This document shows positions 1 through 10,582 of a DNA stretch of 64,000 bases, in pieces. Below the pieces are notes generated by a model that worked only from the letters and a program-made list of their open reading frames with translations, ran no database searches and was not told the DNA's origin. Source of the stretch: Sordaria brevicollis. Taxonomy: Eukaryota; Ascomycota; Sordariomycetes; Sordariales; Sordariaceae. Within the stretch, counting starts at the first letter, position 1. Each line of letters starts with the position of its first letter. The stretch covers positions 1,736,001 through 1,800,000 of the forward strand of contig JAUTDP010000007.1 in the NCBI GenBank assembly GCA_033439795.1, read 5' to 3'. Both the position numbers and the translations under genes were made by a program.

Positions 1-314
1 CATAGTGTCGTCTGGCGCAGATTCTTACGCTGACTAGGCTGAGCTGGTTGTGAACGAGCCGTCGTTCTTGGAGCAGTAGGTCTGGGTGTTATAATGCCAC
101 GTCCAGTAGCTCTGTTCGGGTTGTGTGATATATTTGATGTGTAGGTTTGTCTTGTAGAATCAGATATTGGCCAGGCTTGGGCTGAAGGATTTGCTGACGC
201 AGCAAGCTGATTGTTATTGTTGTTGGTAGGATGAGCTGCGATGTTGCTGGTGGCCTGGGTGAGTGCCAACATCAGATCCTCGTCAGGAATATCGTCGAAC
301 TCATCTTCGTCCAT
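1..314 (-). CDS. mph1: N-terminus of Mph1/FANCM-type DNA helicase (partial)
   Basis: The minus strand carries an open frame from an ATG at 314-312 to the window edge, 104 codons without a stop, so the gene continues to the left. The protein starts with an acidic segment (MDEDEFDDIPDEDLMLALTQA), followed by an Asn/Ser/Pro/Arg-rich linker that ends in RQTTL and probably Trp at the edge. From memory, an acidic start followed by an RQTTL(F/W)G motif is typical of fungal Mph1 helicases, the FANCM orthologues that remodel replication forks and D-loops in the nucleus. The helicase domain itself lies outside the window, so the call rests on the N-terminus alone. The shared promoter with mex67 holds two GACGCGTC boxes, which suits a replication/repair gene. 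It could be another nuclear protein with a similar acidic start. Confidence 0.55.
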   Translation of the reverse strand, partial: MDEDEFDDIPDEDLMLALTQATSNIAAHPTNNNNNQLAASANPSAQAWPISDSTRQTYTSNISHNPNRATGRGIITPRPTAPRTTARSQPAQPSQRKNLRQTTL

Positions 315-568
315 TGCTCGTTGCGAATTTCGACGTATGAAGTGGTGAGAACGAAAGAAGTGCAAGAGCTGGGGGGTGGATGGTGGATGCGACCTTGGTT
401 GGTATCGTGTTGTCACAATTCCGTTTTATTCTTTCACCTCCAAGCAAACGGGCACTCAATCTATGAAATTGAGGAGGTTGAAATAACAGGTAATTGAGTG
501 AAGGTATGTCGTCCGTTTGCATGGGTCCCGATATCGTCACATAACCCCGGGCCCCGATGTGTGAATAA

Positions 569-610
569 GACGCGTCGTTGTTAATTGATGGGTTATTCGC
601 TTGACGCGTC
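569..610. promoter_or_regulatory. Pair of GACGCGTC palindromes (MCB-like)
   Basis: Two identical 8-base palindromes GACGCGTC lie at 569-576 and 603-610, 34 bases apart centre to centre (about three helical turns). They start 255 bases upstream of the helicase ATG. ACGCGT is the MluI cell-cycle box, bound in yeasts by MBF to drive G1/S expression of replication and repair genes. The sites are seen directly; their use here is inference. Confidence 0.5.
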
Positions 611-1371
611 CAATCGCCATAGCACGTGAATTGGCGAGGACGCCAGGACGGTGCCTGGGCGGCTGGGTGCTGCCGCCTGGGGAGTTCGCAGCAGAACAGC
701 GTCAGAGTGGGGCAGTTGCGTTCTGGGCGGGGCAGGTTTGCGCCAACTTGGCTTCCCGCCCGCGTCTCTTCGCTTGTGGCCCACTGGAGCCTGGAGCCTG
801 GAGCCTGCATGGGTGCACGGTGCTCCTCCACTGCCGCCGCTAAGGTATTTCCTTTTTGGAGGCCGGGGCGGGCTGAACCTTCTTTCTTCTCCAATCCGTC
901 ATCGAAACATTCTTCACTTCTCGACCCTCTCCCGTCGTCAAGTACCCGCTGGCATCGAACACCCGAACCAGCTCTTCACCTGAACTCCCCGATCGGCTGA
1001 CAGCTCTTTCCTATTCTCGTACTCGCCCGGGACTTCAGAGGTCACAGCTTCCGTTCGAGCATTGAACCAAACCCTCACCAGTGACGAAGCGGCGGTCTTC
1101 GTCTATTTCTACCGCCGTACCTCTTAACCTCCGCGTCTTCTTTGTCGCCCCACTCCAAGCATTTCTTACCTCTCTTTATTCACCACTACAAAACAATCGG
1201 CAAAAACTTCGAAGCGCAGTTGAACCATCAGCGACGTGTTCTTTGGCACCTAACTGGGCACGACTCAAATACAGCTGTCTGAAAACTCCCTCAGCGATCA
1301 ACGTTCACCGGTCGGCATTGGCCGCCTGTTTCTAAGACAGGCTGCTTTCTCGTCCGCCAGCGACCCCAAAG

Positions 1372-1444
1372 GTAAGCACTGTCCTGCATCGCGCGCTTAT
1401 CACCAGTTAGTTACCCGAACATGGCACGGATTTCTAACAATTAG
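1372..1444 (+). other. Probable 5' UTR intron of mex67
   Basis: The donor GGTAAGCACT starts at 1372 and the acceptor AATTAG ends at 1444. A TCTAACAA branch-like sequence lies a few bases before the acceptor. The size (73 bases) and the signals match the coding introns in this window. It lies about 135 bases upstream of the ATG, so it would change only the leader. Confidence 0.5.
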
Positions 1445-1579
1445 GGCAGCGGAAAAACCAGCGAAGAAGCCCAACCCGCGACTTCACGACTCACCGTCCT
1501 CTCACCAACAACTCGGCGGGGAAAAAAAAATCGAAACCGAAAAACACCTTTCCTCTCTTCAGAACTCTAGCGAACGACC

Positions 1580-3620
1580 ATGGCACCTCCTACTGGCCCT
1601 CGCGCCGGCACCGGAAGGGCCCCTCCTCGTGGACCCCGAGCGACCGGCGGCGGTGGTGGAATTCAGAAGCGTCGTGCGAACCCGAGAACTGACCGAGATG
1701 GTGATGTGTCGATGGATGCTCCAGCTGGCGGCTCTGGCAAAGTTGGGTCGACTTCCGCCGCTCGAGGACGTGGCTCCAAGGATGCTCGTGGTGGAAGAGG
1801 TGCGGTGAACTCCCGAACTTCCTCTCGGGTCGTGCAGAACCTGCAGAACTACGTCAACGGAGGTCCCGTCGGCAAAACACAGTCCAATATGGCAACACTC
1901 AAGATTTATGGTATGGCCAATAGCAAAGGTACCGGCAATCGCGACGGAGGGCTCCGGAACCTTCTCACCTTTCTGGAGCGTAAGGCTTCCAAAGAGAAAC
2001 CGGTTACAATCGGCAAGGTATATATTCCCCATCCACGGACGTCCCCAAGCCCGTTTTGTTTGCAACCACGATAATCGACATTTTCTAACCCATCAATAGA
2101 GTCTTCTGGACGGTGACTGTGTCTGGATCACGGTCAGAAAGGATCATGCCCCGGATGTCTTGAGGCTCAACGGCTTCAGCTATGCCGGTGCACCCTTGAC
2201 GATTACTGAAACCAACGAGAGAATGCCTCGCCCCGAAGACAAGATTTCCAAGGATGCCGCGGAGACTAAGCAGAAATTGGTTGCCGTGTTAGCTAGGCGC
2301 TACAACGCAGACATGAAGTTGCTTGACTTGTCTTCCCTGGGAACAGATGCTACTCTCAGCAGCATGGGCACGTTTAACTCTAAAGATCTGGCCGAAAAGG
2401 CCTTCAAGGTCTTGGTGGTTCTGGCTAGTCAACAGTACAAGACCGCTGCGGAAAAGCGTGAGGGGATACAGGCCATCTCGCTTGCTAGCAACGGCCTTAA
2501 CGACGTCATGCAGGTCTTCACGCTTGCAACATCACTTCCCGATATCAAGAGACTCGACCTAAGCAGCAACAATCTCGACAGCCTGTCCAAGATCGCAAAG
2601 TGGCAGCATCGCTTCCAGCACCTTGAGGAGCTTCATCTCACGGGCAACCCCATCACAGCGCAGCCCAATTTCGCCGCAGAGCTCATCAAATGGTTCCCAT
2701 CGCTTCAGAACATCAACGGACAGATCGTTCGCAGCCCACAAGAAGTTGACGAGGCCCTCAAAGGCATGCACCCTACGCCACTACCACAGTTCCCCTCCAA
2801 CCTACGGGATGGAGAGGCCAATGTGGCAAGCATCTTTGTCCAAGCTTTCTTCCCCATGTTCGACACCGACAGGGCTCGCCTTGCAGCCGAATTCTACGAC
2901 GATGATTCGTGGTTTTCGATCCAGGCGATTGCCAACTCGGGCCGCAATCTTCCCTGGAAGACCTATCTCAAATACTCCCGGAACGTTCACAAACTCGGAG
3001 AGAAGAACCCGGCAACGGTGCAACGACTCTTCACTGGAGGAAGTCTTATTGCAGACATGTGGAAGGCCCTCCCCAGCACCCGGCACCCCAGCATGGAGAA
3101 CCCAGGTGCATGGCTCATCGACTGCCACACCTTCCCTAACCTCGCCGATCCTACCGGTCACGGCTTCGCCACGGGATTGCTCATTACTGTCAATGGCCAG
3201 TTTGAGGAGTCCGATACCACAGAAAATCTCTACGGCAAGCGTACTTTCACTCGCACCTTCATCCTTGGACCCAGCAAGCCGAGCAACCCGCCGCCGGCGC
3301 ACCCATACCGGGTCATCAGTGATCAACTCACACTTCATGACTGGACACCCGCGGAGACACCTGCTGTCCAAGCCCCTGTCGCCAACCAGGTCCCGCAAGT
3401 TCCGGTTGCCAACCCCGTGCCTCCGGCAGGACCTGTGGTTCTGGACGAGGTTACAAAGAACCAGCTGATTCAGGAGGTGATGAAGCGCACCGGCATGACA
3501 CCAGAATACTCGGAGTTGTGCCTCAGTGGCACTGCCAACTGGAACTTTGAGCTGGCCCTCAAGTCATTCGAGGAGCAGAGAGCCAACTTGCCGCCCACGG
3601 CCTTTATGAACGCTGTCTAG
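1580..3620 (+). CDS. mex67: mRNA export factor Mex67 (NXF1/TAP family)
   Basis: Exons 1580-2017 and 2100-3620 (intron 82 bases, CTAAC branch point, phase 0) give 652 residues. Mex67, with Mtr2, carries mature mRNA through the nuclear pore. Residues 1-100 are Gly/Arg-rich with RG repeats, as expected for RNA binding. An RRM-like segment follows (about 100-200). Leucine-rich repeats lie near 265-350 (LDLSSNNLDSL, LEELHLTGNPI), and an NTF2-like domain, the Mtr2 partner surface, near 385-545. The end (about 596-652) is a TAP-C/UBA domain with MKRTGMTPEYSELCL and the NWNFELAL helix, which binds FG nucleoporins. The ATG is in good context (ACCATGG). The length is normal for the family and nothing is missing. 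Confidence 0.93.
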
Positions 3621-6600
3621 CAAACGGCGCAGGTCACTAGGGTCTGTTAGGTTGTGGTGGATTGGTGCCAGTAGAGTGAATACCCACTGCCTGGATGGAT
3701 CGCATTCTGAAGAAGAGGAAGAGAAATTTTTTGTGAAAAGCCAAGAAGAGAAGATTGGGAAACCAAAGGCTTTTAGGTCTCAGCGACTAACTTTGTACAT
3801 TACTTGCATTTGCATATCACTCAAGGGAGCACGGAAATGGGTCGGTTAGCGGAATTCTTATAGGGTGGTTACTTGACAGCGTGCGTTTAACAAATGATAT
3901 CCAGGAGCTCTTTGGGAAATTAGCCAATAGAGCTTCCCACGTTTTACGATTCTCATCATAATGTTCCCTTCTCTTGATTGATTGGGTGATTATGTTTCTC
4001 ATGGAAATGCTTGGACATGATAGTTACACAGCGAGGCTAACCACCGTGAAATTCCCAACCGCGGGTGTGATGAGTTGCGAGTGTCACACAGCAAATGAGA
4101 TCTTGAAGCCGCGCGCCATTCTCGCGATTGGGTTTTGTTGATGAGCATCTAATACCTCTCACCGTCATGCGACGTCTCTTGACTTGAATCTCATGCTCCA
4201 CTGGGATCACTAACAAGTGACAATCCCGGCAGTTGATCGGTACCTGCATCTGTCGATCTCTCATAGGGCGGCTTCTTGGTTCGGGGGGAAAGACTGCTGA
4301 GTGGTCCTGGTACGGGTGGGTTGAGCAAAGTCATCCATTCATCACCGGGCTTGGCCTCGCCAATGGCCGGCGGCGGCAAGACAAGTGGTTTTTCGGAGAA
4401 TGGCTAAGTGTGGGCTGTGTTTGAGCGCTTATTGATGTTGGCTTTGTCACGAGTTTACTGTAGTTATGACGGGGAACGACATGTTGGAAATATCATCAAC
4501 TTGAATCGCTGCCTTGAGGAATTGAGACTACACTTAATCTTCCGCTTTTTGAGATTTCCGGCGATCCAGTGATCAGCAATCGACAACCCTACGACGAAAT
4601 GTGCCAAAGTGTGTGTAAGCGCGACATGTCATTCTTCACTGCACCTCATGTGTACGAAGTCCTTTGTAACTTTTGATGTTTTCTTCGTTTCTACGGGGTC
4701 TGGGGAACACATTCCATTTGTTGCAATGTTTGATTTCTATTGATCCTTTCCGTACGCCACGACGCCATGAATGTCAGCAAGCCCATTGCTCGACGTTTTG
4801 CATTGCATTCCCGCTCCCATTTTATGCGGCACGTAGAAAGAGCGTGTGTAAGTTGGTATGTGAGGAATCGACTTTTCTGGGTTCGAAGATTTTTTTGCAA
4901 TATACTTCCTATCGTATGTAGTCAGTATGAGTACTAATATCCAAAATCTAAATGACAGAGCAGAAGCGCCTCAGTGCTTGGCCAGCATCCTTAAATCACA
5001 CAGATCCAAAAGTATCGTGGCTCATGGGAGTGTTAAGTTGTCGAGTGTACTTGTCACATTCCCATGACAACTTATGCAGAAGTATGTTGCGCCAGCCTGT
5101 AGAAGCGGGGGTATCAGTCCTGAGAAATGTATATTCCATCCTCCAATCCGACTTGGCATGTTGACCACGTCAAGAATTTGGGTGTTGGCGCGCATCCATT
5201 CCCAAGACCGTTCGGGTGTTCCTCCAGATGAGAATGGTGGATGTAAACAGCCAGAAAGGAAGATTGGACCAAAATGTACTCGGCCATGCTCTTGCAGAAG
5301 TGTATGGCCCCCGACCTCCCTCTTTCTAGTCAGGAACCGGGCAGGCCACCCTCCAACCACACCGCGCCGCCAAAACGCACGACACCTGCATGTGGAATGT
5401 TCCACGATGGGAAGGAGCGATACCTTGCTATAGCATAGAAATAAATTGCTGACAGGCTCGCAAAGTTCAATTCTGTAAATAAGAAAGTTCGTATTTGGAG
5501 ATGACGACGGTATCATGGAAAATTGCAGCAGACTGAGGCAAACGTCATCTTTTTTGAGTATCCTGAGGGTTTGCTTCATGTCTCCATCCTCTTGGTAAAT
5601 TTGCATTTGCTGTGAGCCTGTGATCTGCTTGCTTGGCTGGAGGTTGGCTGGCTGGCTGGCTGCTTGTTTGTCTCCTCCTTGTGCTTGCTCTCAATCGGCC
5701 TGCTACCGAATGGTTGATTAAGGGGGTAACTCTTGGTCCGTGCTAAAATGAGACTGATACGATGGGATGAACAGGTGGTTGCTTGGTGGTTCTTGGTGTG
5801 TGGTGTTCCATCCTGATCCATCTCCGAAATCTCGAGACTTTCTCTTGGAACCTCTCTCACACACGCGATGCCGGCGGCCCAATGCGACAAATGAGGAAAA
5901 GGAAAGGATGTGAAGAAAAAAAAGGGACCCCACACGCATGCACTCCACTAAGGGTGCTCTGGGGCTCCACAGCGGTCCTGCCAAGACCGTCGGAGAGTGG
6001 AGTATTCGCCAGGAACACGCCAGGAAGTGGTGTTTCAAGTTTTGGCGAGGGGAAGTCGCGGACATGCGCACGAGGCAAAAGAAGGAAGGATCCAAAGAAC
6101 GATGAGAGTAAGGAGGCTTGTCAGCAGGGGCGGAAAAGGCACCGGCAGAGACGACAAGAGCCAAGAGACCTCAGTTTCTTCACTTCTTCACACGAGAGAG
6201 GAGTTCGTCGTAATGATTGATTGCGTCGGCTCCAGCCTTTTCTTGTCGTTCAGTTCTGAGCATGTTGTTGTCCATGGACATGGGTGTTGGCGTTGACTGC
6301 GCTCGGACGGGACGCTTCAACCTCGCATGGACTTGCATCCTGCAGTTGGTTCCTGTTCCTGTCGTCTTGCAGTGGGCTGGCTCGCTCTCACATAATTCTG
6401 GAGTTGGTGCTACACCACGGCAACAACATCGTCCAAATAAGTGTCGATATAGATATCTCACCACCCGCTACATGGCGATCTTTTTCAGCCAGAATTCTTT
6501 TTTCGGAACTCGGATCTGATTGACAGGCCGCCTATCGATGTGAATGTTTGACGGGTCCTGTTGATTTTCTGGTTATTTACTAGCTGGTTGTTTGTCATTG

Positions 6601-8188
6601 GTCCTGATCACGACTCTCTACCGGATTGCCCGTTCCAGTCACGATGGATGGAGGCCGTCTATCAGTGTCCAGGGTCCTTCGCCTCTTTTTGCACTGCATC
6701 TCCACCTGCGAGAGAAGGTCCCAGACCAGCCAAATCCCGGTCTAGCATCTGCGGAGAACATCCACAACCCATCCTGATATCAGATAGGTATTCCAACGAC
6801 AGATAGCCCGTTCTCAACACTAGCTTAGAGGCAGTCACAAAACCCCATCACGCACCACTGCACACCATGCCTCTGGGCGAACACCCAAGCTCACCAGTGA
6901 GAGGAAGGCTGGAAATATCAAAATGTCCCCAAGCGCAGCCGAGGTAGCAGTTGTGAGCCCGTGTCCTTTCTCAGAGCTACCTGGAGTTGCACTGCCAATT
7001 TTTCTGTTTGCGCCTGAGCCCCCTTTTCATACCCAGCAAGGCAAGGTGCCTTACACGCCCATGTTGTCCCCAAGGTATTCGACTGTTTCTGACATGTCCC
7101 GACCAAGACCGGCTACCTCCCCCCTGGCCCTGGCGCCTATGCGGTCCCAGGTATCCCACGCGAAACGGTACGCGCAACGGATCAAGAGTCCCCTGCCAGG
7201 CACTGCGCCGTCCCCTGCTCCGTCCCCTGTTCGGTCCCATTGGCGCTTCTGATTCGCCGGCTTGGTCTGAACGGCGCCATCTTTCCCTCCCTGCCAGAGT
7301 GCCAGATGCTCCGAGTGGGCGAGTGCCTCGTCCGCACAATCTCCCCCGTTCTCGTCCTGGTCCAGTCGTTCCAGTGTCTCGGTCCTTCTGTGCCGTCCTG
7401 CTCGTCGAGTCTCTCTGCCGTCCGTCTCGACACTTTCGCTTTCCGTCCGCCAGGCCTCGTCTCACGGCCTTCCTCCCCCTCCTCCTCGTCCTCCTTCTTC
7501 CCGTTCTTTTCGCATTTTTGGCATTTGGCTTGTGGTACTACCTGTCCTCAGAGCTCACCCAGCACGACAAAAAAGTTTGCTACGAGAGACCTTGCCTTGT
7601 CTCACGCTGATGAGCCCATGAAATATCTCCTTGCATCTGCTTGTACGACGACAACGACGACGACGACGCTAGCACAGAAGCATTAATGTGCCAGGGGCTT
7701 GCGAGTACCACCAGATTTTAGCCAGAGTGGAAACCGACCAGATTCAGTCCAAGAGTCCGCTTCATACCCCCCGATCCTGCGACACAGAGCCACAGACCCT
7801 CGTTCCTTCCCGCAACACAACCTGATCCGGCCAGCTGCGAAAGGTCCTTCTGTTTCTCATCTTCCTTGTCGGAAACATCCAACTGGTGTTCTGTCGATCA
7901 AGAATTCTCCTTTGATCCGACAAGGGCCGGCCCTCCATCTTCTCGACTTCCAGAAACCTCATTCATTGTTCTCAGCCATTCTCTTTGATCAGAGACTTAC
8001 TCAGCATCGTCACTTGTCACTCATTTTCTTTCATCATTTCCTGCGAGCTCACCATGTCGCTATAGCCGGCACAGAAAATCATCAGCACAAAAAACAGAGA
8101 CACTCCTTCCTTCGACCCGACGGATTCACCCTAATATCACCATCGATCTCCCCGTTCGTCACGGGGAGACATCTGCCATAACATCACA
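3621..8188. other. Long intergenic region and CT-rich leader
   Basis: This 4.6-kb stretch holds the mex67 3' UTR and the promoter and leader of the Kelch-like gene. Open frames on both strands are short, overlapping and of random composition. A tandem GGCT run lies near 5645-5665 and an ACG-type triplet run near 7648-7668. From about 7000 to 8188 the plus strand is rich in C and T, typical of long Neurospora-type leaders. I see no tRNA, 5S rRNA or protein gene that I can support. Confidence 0.5.
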
Positions 8189-10582
8189 ATGACCCTCCCC
8201 GAGCCGGAGGTCCCGTTAACGAATGCGTGTGCCGTCGTTTTCCAAAACACGCTTTATACGTACTCGGCCGACGCGTTTCAGTCACTCGAGTTAAGGCCAG
8301 GCGCGAAGTGGAAGAAGTTGGAGCAGGGCGAGAAGGTCACGGGCGGCGTTTGCGTCGGCGCGACAACAGGCACGGCAGCAACATCTTCACTCTTTATCGT
8401 CGGCGGAAAGGGACAAACGGAGGGCTACCAGGGCATCCAAAAGTATTCGTACACGACAAAGAAATGGGAGTCTCTTCAGTTACCCGCACCGGTAACGCAG
8501 GATCGGTTACTACATGGTGCCGTTTATCTTAACGCAACAGATTCCATCCTTGTCTACGCTGGCAACCAGGATGGCTCGACTGGCCCTTCCACACAAACAT
8601 ATGCCATCGGCGCGTCCGCACCGCATTATGTTCGATCATTCGAAGCCAACGTACCGCCTGCTATCAACCCGATTCTTCTGCCATGGTCGGACAGCGAGGC
8701 CGTCATGATCGGTGGCAGCACCTCGAACACACAGGTCATGATTTTCAAGCCCGAGACAGGATGGAGGGACTCGGGAGCAACTCTTGCCGCGCCTCTAGCA
8801 AAGGATACATCGGCGATCAAGGCGGCTTTGGTTCGCGGCGACGATGGATCACAAAATCTTTTCACCTTCGACATGACACAGTCACCCAATCTGGTCCAGC
8901 GGATATTGTTAACTACTGGCCCCGAGCAACCGATTCAGAACGCAGGGCCAGCTAAGAAGCGGGATGTAACATCACAAAAGGAGGAACGGTCGATGAGCGA
9001 CAGGAGAGACGTGCTTAACGTGTTGACCTGGCCGCAATACAACGCGACCTTGGCACCAGCTACCACGAGGAGTAATTATGCGATTGCGCAGGATGCTAAT
9101 GGGATGGTTATATTTGTGGGAGGAAGTTCGCAAGAACCTTTGGGCATGTTTAACGCCAAGGCCAACTCTTGGTATAATGCGACGGACATGTTGGTGGACC
9201 AGCAGGTAAAAATTGCCGCAATCTCTTCCTCGATGATCTCGGAATCCTCAACAGCAACCTCCACGACCTCTTCGCGTACCACCGCTACGAGTCTGTCGAC
9301 CTCGGATGTCCCGACAACGCTGGTCACTTCGACACCCACTACAGCTTCCTCAGCTTCGCCTATCAGTGCTGCTACTGCGGCTGTTAGCAGCAGCGCCGAG
9401 AGCTCAGGGAATTCGGGCTTCAAGTCCAACACGAACGTTATCCTTGCCGCAGTGTTGAGTTCAATCTTTGGGCTTGCCATTATTTTGTTCGTCGTTTACT
9501 TCTGTATCAAGAGGAAGGGTAAAAAGCAGCAGCAGGCAGGCCGCGCTAGGAGTGGAAGCGGAGGATCTGGAGGATCTTACAACGAGAAGTCTGGGTACGG
9601 GTATCCGCCAGATACGAAGGGTCCATTCCGTGGGCCTGGGCACCAGCCGCAGGATTCATATGGTTCCGTGTCATCCCTGGCCATGATCGGCGGCCGTACA
9701 AACCAGCAGAAGCCGGGCCGCTCATCCCCCGGCCACAAGCTCAGCATCAGCACCGCTTTCGGCAGGCGCAACTCGGATGACAGCACCTTCAAGGCGTTCA
9801 AGAGCACGATCAGCAAGCCGATTCCAGTTTCGCAAAGCATATCCCCCGAGCCACCACAAAACCCGTTCTTGGCGCCACACGAAAAGGAAGTCTCATTCGC
9901 AGCTACTTCCACGCAGCCAATCCCACGAAACCCTGCGCCCGTTGCCAGTGCCGACCCCGAGACTCGACGCAGTTCCGGGTGGAACCGGTACTGGTCCGGC
10001 GGGTCGGCGCTGAACGTGATCGGACTCGGCAACAACACTAACAGCGCCGTTGTCAACCAGGTCTCCCAACGAACTACGGTGGTCTCGGACGTGAGCTCCC
10101 ACTACAGCGAGCATCCTCAGCATAGAATGACTCAGGACAGCGCGACAGTGCCTCCGCTCCAGGTGTACGAGCCACGCATGTCCTTCAACCGTGTCAACTC
10201 GGGCAGCCCAACCATTGCGCACCACAAACCCGACGACAGGTTTCACGAGGGTATGAGCGGCCAGATCGAGATGCCCCGTCCTGTCAGCGGCGTCAGCTCC
10301 ATCTCGGGCTACTCAAGCGGCATCCCCGCCTCTGTGCACGACACGTGGGACCCGACCGAGTTCACTAAGCCGTGGGGCGCCGATCGCGCTCCCAGCAGCG
10401 CGTATAGTGCTAGCATCTACACCACTCCCCTGGCGCCTGCAGGGACCTCGAGGGTACCGTCTCAGCTTGCCCAGCAGCAGGGAGGAGGAGGAAGTGTGGT
10501 GCCACCACGGCCGGCCCAGCAGCACGTAGTGCGCGATGATATCAGCTGGCTCAATCTGGGTGATCAACAAAACGGCCGCTAG
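8189..10582 (+). CDS. Kelch/galactose-oxidase-like protein with one membrane span
   Basis: A single exon encodes 797 residues. Residues 1-340 have beta-propeller-type repeats with paired Gly motifs (SLFIVGGKGQ, SEAVMIGGST, MVIFVGGSSQ). A Ser/Thr-rich stalk follows (about 350-410), then one hydrophobic segment near 416-438 (ILAAVLSSIFGLAIILFVVY) and a basic stop-transfer (KRKGKK). The C-terminal half is a disordered tail rich in Ser, Pro and Gly. The layout suggests a surface sensor or cell-wall-associated protein with an outside propeller and cytosolic tail. Oddly, no N-terminal signal peptide is visible, which such a topology needs. I recall relatives carrying the unhelpful label 'pre-mRNA splicing factor CLF1'; nothing here supports a splicing role. 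The exact function is unknown. Confidence 0.8.
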   Translation: MTLPEPEVPLTNACAVVFQNTLYTYSADAFQSLELRPGAKWKKLEQGEKVTGGVCVGATTGTAATSSLFIVGGKGQTEGYQGIQKYSYTTKKWESLQLPAPVTQDRLLHGAVYLNATDSILVYAGNQDGSTGPSTQTYAIGASAPHYVRSFEANVPPAINPILLPWSDSEAVMIGGSTSNTQVMIFKPETGWRDSGATLAAPLAKDTSAIKAALVRGDDGSQNLFTFDMTQSPNLVQRILLTTGPEQPIQNAGPAKKRDVTSQKEERSMSDRRDVLNVLTWPQYNATLAPATTRSNYAIAQDANGMVIFVGGSSQEPLGMFNAKANSWYNATDMLVDQQVKIAAISSSMISESSTATSTTSSRTTATSLSTSDVPTTLVTSTPTTASSASPISAATAAVSSSAESSGNSGFKSNTNVILAAVLSSIFGLAIILFVVYFCIKRKGKKQQQAGRARSGSGGSGGSYNEKSGYGYPPDTKGPFRGPGHQPQDSYGSVSSLAMIGGRTNQQKPGRSSPGHKLSISTAFGRRNSDDSTFKAFKSTISKPIPVSQSISPEPPQNPFLAPHEKEVSFAATSTQPIPRNPAPVASADPETRRSSGWNRYWSGGSALNVIGLGNNTNSAVVNQVSQRTTVVSDVSSHYSEHPQHRMTQDSATVPPLQVYEPRMSFNRVNSGSPTIAHHKPDDRFHEGMSGQIEMPRPVSGVSSISGYSSGIPASVHDTWDPTEFTKPWGADRAPSSAYSASIYTTPLAPAGTSRVPSQLAQQQGGGGSVVPPRPAQQHVVRDDISWLNLGDQQNGR

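Larger units (their letters stand above)
315..1579. other. Divergent intergenic region, helicase / mex67
   Basis: This is the shared promoter and leader region of two divergent genes. It holds the two GACGCGTC boxes, one CACGTG at 623-628, a CT-rich stretch in front of mex67 and a likely leader intron (1372-1444). Open frames here are short or overlap on both strands, and none looks coding. Confidence 0.6.

Noticed and set aside
6987..7610. 207-codon plus-strand frame
   Set aside because: It starts in CT-rich leader sequence, and overlapping frames in other phases are equally open, as expected from base composition.
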